A DNA stretch of 64,000 nucleotides from Chenopodium formosanum. Its lineage: Eukaryota; Streptophyta; Magnoliopsida; Caryophyllales; Amaranthaceae. Positions 1 to 11,269 of the stretch are shown one piece after another. The stretch is from assembly GCA_024500155.1 (NCBI GenBank), contig CM044858.1, positions 24,539,795-24,603,794 of the forward strand, written 5' to 3'. The notes under the pieces were generated by a model that saw nothing but the letters and a program-made list of their open reading frames with translations, did not search any database and was not told the DNA's origin. Position numbers and translations under genes: made by a program. Positions within the stretch are counted from its first letter, which is position 1; each line of letters begins with the position of its first letter.

Positions 1-21
1 TTGATTCAAAAAGCATTGTTT

Positions 22-3000
22 GAATGTATTTGACTTTCATTGGATTCTAAAAGCTTTGTTGAACGTGTTTGACTTTTATTTGACTCAATTAGCATTTTGG
101 AAGGCAATTGACTTTCATTTCATTCAAAAAGCTTAGTTTTAATGTATTTGACTTTCATTTGATTCTAAAAGCTTTGTTGAATGCGTTTGACTTTCATTTG
201 ACTTAATTAGCTTTGTTGAATGCATTTGACTTTCATTTGATTCAAAAAGCTTTGTTTGAATGTGTTTGACTTTCATTTGACTCAATTAGCTTTGTTGAAT
301 GTGTTTGACTTTCATTTGACTCAATTAGCATTGTGGATTGCAATTGACTTTCATTTGATTCAAAAAGCTTTGTTTGAATGTATTTGACTTTCATCAGATT
401 CTAAAAGCTTTGTTGTAAGTGTTTGACTTTAATTTGACTCACTTAGCTTTGTTGAATGTGTTTGACTTTCATTTGACTCAATTAGCATTGTGGAATGCAA
501 TAGACTTTCATTTGATTCAAAAAGCTTTGTTTGAATGTATTTGAATTTCATTTGATTCTAAAAGCTTTGTTAAATGTGTTTGACTTTCATTTGACTCAAT
601 TAGCATTGTGGAATGCAACTGACTTTCATTTGATTCAAAAAGCATTGTTTGAATTTATTTGACTTTCATTGGATTCTAAAAGCTTTGTTGAACGTGTTTG
701 ACTTTCATTTGACTTAATTAGCATTTTGGAAGGCAATTGACTTTCATTTCATTCAAAAAGCTTTGTTTTAATGTATTTGACTTTCATTTGATTCTAAAAG
801 CTTTGTTGAATGCGTTTGACTTTCATTTGACTTAATTAGCTTTGTTGAATGCATTTGACTTTCATTTCATTCAAAAAGCTTTGTTTGAATGTGTTTGACT
901 TTCATTTGACTCAATTAGCTTTGTTGAATGTGTTTGACTTTCATTGGACGCAATTAGAATTGTGGAATGCAATTGACTTTTATTTGATTCAAAAAGCTTT
1001 GTTTGAACGTATTTGACTTTCATTTGATTTTAAAAGCTTTGTTGAAAGTGCTTGACTTTCATTTAACTCATTTAGCTTTGTTGAATGCATTTGACTTTCA
1101 TTTGATTCAAAAAGCTTTGTTTCAATGTGTTTGACTTTCATTTGACTCAATTCGCTTTGTTGAATGTGTTTGACTTTCATTTGACTCAATTAGCATTGTT
1201 GATTGCAATTGACTTTCATTTAATTCAAAAAGCGTTGTTTAAATGGTTTAGACTTTCATTTGATTCTAAAAGCTTTGTTGAAAGTGTTTGACATTCATTA
1301 TACTCAATTAGCTTTGTTGAATGCATTTGACTTTCATTTGATTCAAAAGCTATGTTTGAAAGTGTTTGACTTTCATTTGACTCAAGTAGCTTTGTTGAAT
1401 GTGTTTGACTTTCATTTGACTCAATTAGCATTGTGGAATGCAATTGACTTACATTCGATTCAAAATGTTTTGTTTGAATGTATTTGACTTTAATTTGACT
1501 CTAAAAGCTTTGTTGAATGTGTTTGACATTCATTTGACTCAATTAACTTTGTTGAATGCATTTGACTTTCATTTGATTCAAAAAGCTTTGTTTAAGGGTG
1601 CTTAACTTTCATTTGACTCAATTAGCTTTAGCGAATATTTTTAACTTTCATTTGACTCATTTAGCATTGTGGAATACAATATACTTTCATTTGATTCAGA
1701 AAGCTTGGTTTGAATGTATTTGACTTTTATTTGATTCTAAAAGCTTTGTTGAAAGTGTTTGACTTTCATTTGACTCAATTAGCTTTGTTGAATGCATTTA
1801 ATTTGCATTTGATTCAAAAAGCTTTGTTTGAATGTGTTTGACTTTCATTTGACTCAATTAGCTTTGTTGAATGTGTTTAACTTTCATTTGACTCAATTTG
1901 CATTATGGAATTCAATTGACTTTCATTTTACTCAAAAAGCTTTGTTTGAATGTATTTGACTTTCATTAGATTCTAAAAGCTTTATTGTAAGTGTTTGACT
2001 TTAATTTGACTCACTTAGCTTTGTTGAATGTGTTTGACTTTCATTTGACTCAATTAGCATTGTGGAATGCAATAGACTTTCATTTGATTCAAAAAGCTTT
2101 GTTTGAATGTATTTGAATTTCATTTGATTCTAAAAGATTTGTTGAACGTGTTTGACTTTCATTTGACTCAATTAGCATTGTGGAATGCAACTGACTTTCA
2201 TTTGATTCAAAAAGCATTGTTTGAATTTATTTGACTTTCATTGGATTCTAAAAGCTTTGTTGAACGTGTTTGACTTTCATTTGACTTAATTAGCATTTTG
2301 GAAGGCAATTGACTTTCATTTCATTCAAAAAGCTTTGTTTTAATGTATTTGACTTTCATTTGATTCTAAAAGCTTTGTTAAATGCGTTTGACTTTCATTT
2401 GACTTAATTAGCTTTTTTGAATGCATTTGACTTTCATTTCATTCAAAAAGCTTTGTTTGAATGTGTTTGACTTTCATTTGACTCAATTGGCTTTGTTGAA
2501 TGTGTTTGACTTTCATTGGACGCAATTAGAATTGTGGAATGCAATTGACTTTTATTTGATTCAAAAAGCTTTGTTTGAACGTATTTGACTTTCATTTGAT
2601 TTTAAAAGCTTTGTTGAAAGTGCTTGACTTTCATTTAACTCAATTAGCTTTGTTGAATGCATTTGACTTTCATTTGATTCAAAAAGCTTTGTTTCAATGT
2701 GTTTGACTTTCATTTGACTCAATTCGCTTTGTTGAATGTGTTTGACTTTCATTTGACTCAATTAGCATTGTTGATTGCAATTGACTTTCATTTAATTCAA
2801 AAAGCGTTGTTTGAATGGTTTAGACTTTCATTTGATTCTAAAAGCTTTGTTGAAAGTGTTTGACTATCATTTTACTCAATTAGCTTTGTTGAATGCATTT
2901 GACTTTCATTTGATTCAAAAGCTATGTTTGAAAGTGTTTGACTTTCATTTGACTCAAGTAGCTTTGTTGAATGTGTTTGACTTTCATTTGACTCAATTAG

Positions 3001-3165
3001 CATTGTGGAATGCAATTGAATTACATTCGATTCAAAATGCTTTGTTTGAATGTATTTGACTTTAATTTGATTCTAAAAGCTTTGTTGAATGTGTTTGACA
3101 TTCATTTGACTCAATTAACTTTGTTGAATGCATTTGACTTTCATTTAATTCAAAAAGCTTTGTTT
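22..3165. repeat. Two adjacent 1,572-bp HOR copies (22-1593, 1594-3165)
   Basis: The copies are set off by the AAGGGTGCTTAAC marker. The match is close from about 360 onwards: private variants such as AGCATTTTGGAAGGC, TTCATTGGACGCAATTAG and the CAAAAGCTATGTTTG monomer are in the same places in both. The first approx. 340 bases of copy 1 fit less well and better resemble the 630-950 stretch, so the left edge is itself rearranged. Scattered single-base differences show that the copies are not freshly duplicated. Confidence 0.82.
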
Positions 3166-6100
3166 AAGGGTGCTTAACTTTCATTTGACTCAATTAGCTT
3201 TAGCGAATATTTTTAACTTTCATTTGACTCATTTAGCATTGTGGAATACAATATACTTTCATTTGATTCAAAAAGCTTGGTTTGAATGTATTTGACTTTT
3301 ATTTGATTCTAAAAGCTTTGTTGAAAGTGTTTGACTTTCATTTGACTCAATTAGCTTTGTTGAATGCATTTGACTTGCATTTGATTCAAAAAGCTTTGTT
3401 TGAATATGTTTAACTTTAATTTGACTCAATTAGCTTTGATGAATGTGTTTGACTTTCATTTAACTCAATTAGCATTGTGGAATGCATTTGACTTTCATTT
3501 GATTCTAAAAGCTTTGTTGAATGCATTTGACTTTCATTTGATTCTAAAAGCTTTGTTAGAAGTGTTTGACTTTCATTTGACTCAATTAGCTTTGTTGAAT
3601 GCATTTGACTTTCATTAGATTCTAAAAGCTTTGTTGTAAGTGTTTGATTTTAATTTGACTCACTTAGCTTTGTTGAATGTGTTTGACTTTCATTTGACTT
3701 AATTAGCATTGTGGAATGCACTAGACTTTCTTTTGATTCAAAAAGCTTTGTTTGAATGTATTTGACTTTAATTTGACTCTAAAAGCTTTGTTGAATGTGT
3801 TTGACTTTCATTTGACTCAATTAACTTTGTTGAATGCATTTGACTTTCATATGATTCAAAAAGCTTTGTTTAAGGGTGCTTAACTTTCATTTGACTCAAT
3901 TAGCTTTGGCGAATAATTTTAACTTTCATTTGACACATTTAGCATTGTGGAATGCAATTTACTTTCATTTGATTCAAAAAGCTTTGTTTGAATGTATTTG
4001 ACTTTTATTTGATTATAAAAGCTTTGTTGAAAGTGTTTGACTTTAATTTTACTCAATTAGCTTTGTTGAAGTCATTTGACTTTCATTTGATTCAAAAATC
4101 TTTGTTTGAATGTGTATGACTTTCATTTGACTCAATTAGCTTTGTTGAATGTGTTTGACTTTCATTTGACTCATTTAGCATTGTGGAATAAAATTCACTT
4201 TCATTTTATTCAAAAAGCTTTGTTTGAATGTATTTGACTCTCATTTGACTCAATTAGCTTTGTTGAATGCAATTGACTTTCATTTGATTCAAAAAGCTTT
4301 GTTTGAATGTGTTTGACTTTCATTTGACTCAATCAGCTTTGTTGAATGCATTTGACTTTCATTTGATTCAAAAAGCTTTGTTTGAATGTGTTTGACTTTC
4401 ATTTAACTCATTTAGCTTTGTTGAATGTGTTTCACATTCATTTGACTCAATTAGCATTGCGGAATGCAATTGACTTTCATTTGATTCAAAAAGCTTTGTT
4501 TGAATGTATTTGACTTTCATTTGATTCTAAAATCTTTGTTGAAAGTGTTTGACTTTCATTTGACTAAATTAGCTTTGTTGAATTCATTTGACTTTCATTT
4601 GATTCAAAAGCTATGTTTGAAAGACTTTCATTTGACTCAAGTAGCTTTGTTGAATGTGTTTGACTTTCATTTGACTCAATTAGCATTGTGGAATGCAATT
4701 GACTTTCATTTGATTCAAAATGCTTTGTTTGAATGTATTTGACTTTAATTTGATTCTAAAAGCTTTGTTGAATGTGTTTGACTTTCATTTGACTCAATTA
4801 ACTTTGTTGAATGCATTTGACTTTCATTTGATTCAAAAAGCTTTGTTTAAGGGTGCTTAACTTTCATTTGACTCAATTAGCTTTAGCGAATATTTTTAAC
4901 TTTCATTTGACTCATTTAGCATTGTGGAATACAATTTACTTTCATTTGATTCAGAAAGCTTTGTTTGAATGTATTTGACTTTTATTTGATTCTAAAAGCT
5001 TTGTTGAAAGTGTTTGACTTTCATTTGACTCAATTAGCTTTGTTGAATGCATTTGACTTGCATTTGATTCAAAAAGCTTTGTTTGAATATGTTTAACTTT
5101 AATTTGACTCAATTAGCTTTGATGAATGTGTTTGACTTTCATTTGACTCAATTAGCATTGTGGAATGCAATTGACTTTCATTTGATTCAAAATGCTTTGT
5201 TTGAATGTATTTGACTTTCATTTGATTCTAAAAGCTTTGTTGAATGTGTTTGACTTTCATTTGACTCAATTAACTTTGTTGAATACATTTGATTTTAATT
5301 TGATTCTAAAAGCTTTGTTGAATGTGTTTGACTTTCATTTGACTCAATTAACTTTGTTGAATGCATTTGACTTTCATTTGATTCAAAAAGCTTTGTTTAA
5401 GGGTGCTTAACTTTCATTTGACTCAATTAGCTTTGGCGAATATTTTTAACTTTCATTTGACACATTTAGCATTGTGGAATGCAATTTACTTTCATTTAAT
5501 TCAAAAAGCTTTGTTTGAATGTATTTGACTTTTATTTGATTATAAAAGCTTTGTTGAAAGTGTTTGACTTTAATTTGACTTAATTAGCTTTGTTGAATGC
5601 ATTTGACTTTCATTTGATTCAAAAAGCTTTGTTTGAATGTGTATGACTTTCATTTGAGTCAATTAGCTTTGTTGAATGTGTTTGACTTTCATTTGACATA
5701 TTTAGCATTGTGGAATGAAATTTACTTTCATTTTATTCAAAAAGCTTTGTTTGAATGTATTTGACTTTCATTTGATTCTAAAAGTTTTGTTGAAAGTGTT
5801 TGACTTTCATTTGACTCAATTAGCTTTGTTGAATGCAATTGACTTTCATTTGATTCAAAAAGCTTTGTTTGAATGTGTTTGACTTTCATTTGACTCAATC
5901 AGCTTTGTTGAATGCATTTGACTTTCATTTGATTCAAAAAGCTTTGTTTGAATGTGTTTGACTTTCATTTAACTCATTTAGCTTTGTTGAATGTGTTTCA
6001 CATTCATTTGACTCAATTAGCATTGCGGAATGCAATTGAATTTCATTTGATTCAAAAAGCTTTGTTTGAATGTATTTGACTTTCATTTGATTCTAAAATC

Positions 6101-6420
6101 TTTGTTGAAAGTGTTTGACTTTCATTTGACTCAATTAGCTTTGTTGAATGCATTTGACTTTCATTTGATTCAAAAGCTATGTTTGAAAGTGTTTGACTTT
6201 CATTTGACTCAAGTAGCTTTGTTGAATGTGTTTGACTTTCATTTGACTCAATTAGCTTTGTGGAATGCAATTGACTTTCATTTGATTCAAAATGCTTTGT
6301 TTGAATGTATTTGACTTTAATTTGATTCTAAAAGCTTTGTTGAATGTGTTTGACATTCATTTGACTCAATTAACTTTGTTGAATGCATTTGAATTTCATT
6401 TGATTCAAAAAGCTTTGTTT
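3166..6420. repeat. Rearranged 1,572-bp family: one irregular unit plus one clean unit
   Basis: From 3166 to 4848 the marker spacing is irregular (706 then 977 bp), which means a partial unit was duplicated here. From 4849 to 6420 a clean 1,572-bp unit follows, with an additional internal marker at 5399. The offset just upstream, 4500 to 6066, is 1,566 bp because the copy at 4.62 kb lacks 6 bp in one monomer. TTGTAAG occurs a third time at 3634, 1,649 bp after the second. Confidence 0.75.
4600..4632. repeat. Monomer shortened by 6 bp
   Basis: The sequence reads GCTATGTTTGAAAGACTTTC near 4,610-4,629. The equivalent monomer near 6,176 reads TTTGAAAGTGTTTGACTTTC, so TGTTTG is missing at 4.62 kb. 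This one change explains why the offset between the two copies is 1,566 bp upstream of it and 1,572 bp downstream. The loss lies where the tail of one monomer meets the TTTGAC start of the next. Confidence 0.75.
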
Positions 6421-6466
6421 AAGGGTGCTTAACTTTCATTGGACTCAATTAGCTTAAGCGAATATT

Positions 6467-6500
6467 TTTAACTTTTGGATCAATTACCTTTTAGAAAGTG
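6467..6500. repeat. Truncated 34-bp monomer at the boundary of two array families
   Basis: The monomer reads TTTAACTTTTGGATCAATTA then CCTTTTAGAAAGTG. Compared with a 39-bp monomer it lacks 5 bp around the CATTTGA segment and has several substitutions. Left of it lies the 1,572-bp family with its AAGGGTGCTTAAC marker (last copy 6421); right of it the marker is absent and simple 236-bp hexamers begin. It is probably an old recombination joint between two sub-arrays. Confidence 0.75.
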
Positions 6501-7586
6501 TTTGACTTTCATTTGACTCAATTAGCTTTGTTGAATGCATTTGACTTTCATTTGATTCAAAAAGCTTTGTTTGAATGTGTTTGACTTTCATTTCACTCAA
6601 TTAGCTTTATTGAATGTGTTTGACTTTCATTTGACTCAATTAGCAATGTGGAATGCAATTGACTTTCATTTGATTCAAAAAGCTTTATTTGAATGTATTT
6701 GACTTTCATTTGATTCTTAAAGCTTTGTTGAAAGTGTTTGACTTTCATTTGACTCAATTAGCTTTGTTGAATGCATTTGACTTTCATTTGATTCAAAAAG
6801 CTTTGTTTGAATGTGTTTGACTTTCATTTTACTCAATTAGCTTTGTTGAAAGAGTTTTACTTTCATTTAACTCAATTAGCTTTGTTGAATGCATTTGACT
6901 TTCATTTGATTCAAAAAGCTTTGTTTGAATGTTGTTTACTATCATTTGACTTAATTAGCTTTGTTGAATGTGTTTGACTTTCATTTGAGTCAATTAACAC
7001 TATGGAATGCAATTGACTTTCATTTGATTCAAAAAGCTTTGTTTGAATGTATTTGACTTTCATTTGATTCTAAAAGCATTGTTGAAAGTGTTTGACATTC
7101 ATTTGACTCAATTAGATTTGTTGAATGTGTTTCACTTTCATTTTATTCAAAAAGCTTTGTTTGAATGTGTTTCACTTAAAGTTAACTAAATTAGCTTTGT
7201 TGAATGTGTTTGACTTTCATTTGACTCAATTAGCATTGGGAAATGCAATTGACTTTCATTTGATTCAAAAAGCTTTATCTGAATGTGTTTGACTTTCATT
7301 TGACTCAATTAGCTTTGTTGAAAGTGTTTGACTTTCATTTGACTCAATTAGCATTGTGGAATGCAATTGACTTTCATTTAGTTCAAAAAGCTTTGTTTGA
7401 ATGGATTTGACTTTCATTTGAATCTAAAAGCTTGGTTGAAAGTGTTTGACTTTCATTTGACTCAATTAGCTTTGTTGAATGAATTTGAATTTCATTTGAT
7501 TCAAAAAGCTTTGTTTGAATGTGTTTGACTTTCGTTTGACTCAATTAGCTTTGTTGAATGTGTTTCACTTTCATTTGACTCAATTA

Positions 7587-8768
7587 GCAATATGGAGTGC
7601 AATTGACTTTCATTTGATTCAAAAAGCTTTGTTTTAAATGTATTTGACTTTCATTTGATTCTAAAAGCTTTGTTGAAAGTGTTTGACTTTCATTTGACTC
7701 AATTAGCTTTGTTGAATGCTTTTGACTTTCATTTTATTCAAAAAGCTTTGTTTGAATGTGTTTGACTTTCAGTTGACTCAATTAGCTTTGTTGAATGTGT
7801 TTGACTTTCATTTGACTCAATTAGCTATGCGGAATGCAATAGACTTTCATTTGATTCAAAAAGCATGGTTTGAATGTATTTGACTTTCATTTGATTTTAA
7901 AAGCTTTGTTGAAAGTGTTTGAATTTCATTTGACTCAATTAGCTATGTTTAATGCATTTGACTTTCATTTGATTCAAAAAGCTTTGTTTGAATGTGTTTG
8001 ACTTTCGTTTTACTCAATTAGCTTTGTTGAATGTGTTTGGCTTTCTTTTGACTCAATTAGCATTGTGGAATGCAATTAACTTTCATTTGATTCAAAAACC
8101 TTTGTTTGAATGTATTTGACTTTCATTTGATTCTAAAAGCTTTGTTGAAAGTGTTTGACTTTTATTTGACTCAATTAGCTTTGTTGAATGCGTTTGACTT
8201 TCATTTTATTCAAAAAGCTTTGTTTGAAAGTGTTTGACTTTCAGTTGACTCAATTAGCTTTGTTGAATGTGTTTGACTTTCATTTGACTCAATTAGCAAT
8301 GTGGAATGCAATTGACTTTCATTTGATTCAAAAAGCTTTGTTTTAAATGTATTTGACTTTCATTTGATTTTAAAAGCTTTGTTGAAAGTGTTTGATTTTC
8401 ATTTGACTCAATTAGCTTTGTTGAATGCATTTGACTTTCATTTGATTCAAAAAGTTTTGTTTGAATGTGTTTCACTTTGGTTTGACTCAATTAGCTGTGT
8501 TGAATGTGTTTGGCTTTCATTTGACTCAATTTGCATTGTGGAATGCAATTAACTTTCATTTGATTCAAAAAGCTTTGTTTGAATGTATTTGACTTTGATT
8601 TGATTCTAAAAGTTTTGTTGAAAGAGTTTGACTTTCATTTGACTCAATTAGCTTTGTTGAATACATTTGACTTTCATTTGATTCAAAAAGCTTTATTTGA
8701 AGGTGTTTGACTTTCGTTTGACTCAATTAACTTTGTTGAATGTGTTTCACTTTCATTTGACTCAATTA
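7587..8768. repeat. Five consecutive 236/237-bp hexamer units
   Basis: The T1 core of the last monomer of each hexamer starts its GCATTG-like tail at 7587, 7824, 8060, 8296, 8533 and 8769, giving spacings of 237, 236, 236, 237 and 236. The two 237-bp units contain GTTTTAAATG where others have GTTTGAATG, one extra base. This is the cleanest place in the window to see the basic higher-order unit. Confidence 0.88.
7975..8400. repeat. Block copied at 12.3 kb (4,329-bp offset), left copy
   Basis: Three rare variants sit at a constant offset of 4,329 bp from a second copy: GTTTGGCTTT (GG at 8039 and 12368), CAAAAACCTTTG (CC at 8099 and 12428) and TTTTAAATGT (8341 and 12670). The intervening monomers agree apart from single substitutions. 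Confidence 0.82.
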
Positions 8769-11269
8769 GCATTGTGGAATGTAATTGACTTTCATTTGAT
8801 TCAAAAAGCTTTGTTTGAATGTATTTGACTTTCATTTGACTCAATTAGCTTTGTTGAAAGTGTGTGACTTTCATTTGACTCAATTAGCATTGTGGAATGT
8901 AATTGACTTTCATTTAGTTCAAAAAGCTTTGTTTGAATGGATTTGACTTTCATTTGAATCTAAAACCTTAATTGAAAGTGTTTGACTTTCATTTGACTCA
9001 ATTAGCTTTGTTGAATGTGTTTGACTTTCATTTGACTCAATTAGCATTGTGGAATGCAATTGACTTTCTTCTAATTCCAAAAGGATTGTTTGAATGTATT
9101 TGACTTTCATTTGATTCTAAAATCTTTGTTGAAAGTGTTTGACTTTTATTTGACTCAATTAGTTTTGTTGAATGCATATTAATTTCATTTGATTTAAAAA
9201 GCTTTGTTTAAATGTGTTTTACTTTCATTTGACTCAATTAGCTTTGTTGAATGTGTTTGACTTTCATTTGACTCAATTAGCATTGTTGAATGCAATTGAC
9301 TTATATTTGATTCAAAAAGCTTTGTTTGAATGTATTTGACTTTCATTTGATTTTTAAAGCTTTGTTGAAAGTGTTTCACTTTCATTTGACTCAATTAGCT
9401 TTGTTAAATGCATTTGACTTTCATTTGATTCAAAAAGCTTTGTTAAAATGTGTTTAACTTTCAGTTGACTCACTTAGCGTTGTTAAATGTGTTTGACTTT
9501 CATTTGACTCAATTAGCTTTGTTGAATGAATTTGACTTTCATTTGATTCAAAAAGCTTTGTTTGGATGTGTTTGACTTTCATTTGACTCAATTAGCTTTG
9601 TTGAAAGTGTTTGAATTTAATTTTGACTCAATTAGCATTGTTGAATGCATTTTACTTTCATTTGATTCAAAAAGCTTTGTTTGAATGTGTTTGACTTTCA
9701 TTTGACTCAATTAGCTTTGTTTGAAAGTTTTTGACTTTCATTTGACTCAATAAGCTTTGTTGAATGCATTTGACTTTCATTTGATTCAAAAAGCTTTGTT
9801 TGAATGTGTTTGACTTTCATTTGGCTCAATTAGCTTAGTTGAATGGGTTTGACTTTCATTTGACTCAATTAGCACTGTGGAAAGCATTTGATTTTTATTT
9901 GATTCAAAAAGCTTTGTTTGAATGTATTTGACTTTCATTTGATTCTAAAAGCTTTGTTGAAAGTGTTTGACTTTCATTTGACTCAATTAGCTTTGTTAAA
10001 TGCATTTGACTTTCATTTGATTCAAAAAGCTTTATTTGAATGTGTTTAATTTTCAGCTGACTCACTTAGCTTTGTTGAATGTGTTTGACTTTCATTTGAG
10101 TCAATTAGCTTTGTTGAATGCATTTGACTTTCATTTGATTCAAAAAGCTTTGTTTCAATTTGTTTGACTTTCATTTGACTCAATTAGCTTTGTTGAAAGA
10201 GTTTGACTTTCATTTGACTGAATTAGCTTTGTTGAATGCATTTGACTTTCATTTGATTCAAAAAGCTTTGTTTGAATGTTTTTTACTTTCATTTGACTTA
10301 ATTATCTTTGTTGAATGTGTTTGACTTTCATTTGAGTCAATTAGCACTGTGGAATGCAATTGATTTTCATTTGATTCAAAAAGCTTTGTTTGAATGTATT
10401 TGACTTTCATTTGATTCTTAAAGCTTTGTTGAAAGTGTTTGACTTTCATTTGACTCAATTAGCTTAGTTGAATGCATTTTACTTTCATTTGATTGAAAAA
10501 ACTTTGTTTGAATGTGTTTGACTTTCGTTTGACGCAATTAGCTTTGTTGATTGTGTTTGACTTTCATTTGATACAATTAGCATTGTGGAAAGCAATTGAC
10601 TTTCATTTGATTCAAAAAGCTTTGTTTGATTGTATTTGACTTTCATTTGATTCTAAAAGCTTTGTTGAAAGATTTTGACTTTCATTTGACTCAATTAGCT
10701 TAGTTGAATGCATTTGACTTTCATTTGATTCAAAAAGCTTTATTTGAATGTGTTTGACATTCATTAGACCTAATAAGCTTTGTTGAATGTTTTTAATTTT
10801 CATTTGACTCAATTAGCATTGTGAAATGCAATTGACTTTCATTTGATACAAAAAAGTTTGATTGAATGTATTTGATTTTCATTTGATTCTAAAAGCTTTG
10901 TTGAAAGTGTTTGACTTTCATTTGACCCATTAAGCTTTGTTGAATGCATTTGACTTTCATTTATCTCAAAAAGCTTTTTTTGAATGTGTTTGACTTACAT
11001 TTCACTCAATTAGCTTTGTTGAAAGTGTTTGAATTTCTTTTTGACTCAATTAGCTTTGTTGAATGCATTTGACTTTCATTTGATTCAAAAAGCTTTGTTT
11101 GAATGTGTTTAAGTTTCATTTGACTCAATTAGCTTTGTTGAATGTGTTTGACTTTCATTTGATTCAATTAGCACTGTGGAATGCAATTGACTTTCATTTA
11201 ATTCAAAAAGCTTTGTTCGTATTTATTTGACTTTCATTTGATTCTAAAAGCTTTGTTAAAAGTGTTTGA

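Larger units (their letters stand above)
1..6466. repeat. Left HOR family, 1,572-bp period
   Basis: Rare variants recur exactly 1,572 bp apart: GCAATAGAC at 497 and 2069, TTGTAAG at 413 and 1985, AAGGGTGCTTAAC at 1594 and 3166, and again at 4849 and 6421. This is 40 monomers, of which 12 would be 40 bp long. Additional copies of the AAGGGTGCTTAAC marker at 3872 and 5399 show rearranged units between the clean copies. The first 60 bases also match the sequence starting near 630 (offset 629, 16 monomers). The AAGGGTGCTTAAC variant was not seen after 6.43 kb, so it defines this family within the window. Confidence 0.88.

Noticed and set aside
2811..3059. Open frames up to 82 codons (plus strand here; many 63-66-codon minus-strand frames elsewhere) as protein genes
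   Set aside because: They are translations of the 39-bp repeat, open on both strands at once, with stops created where a 40-bp monomer shifts the frame. The same frames recur at every HOR step and have no distinct start context, domain or neighbour.
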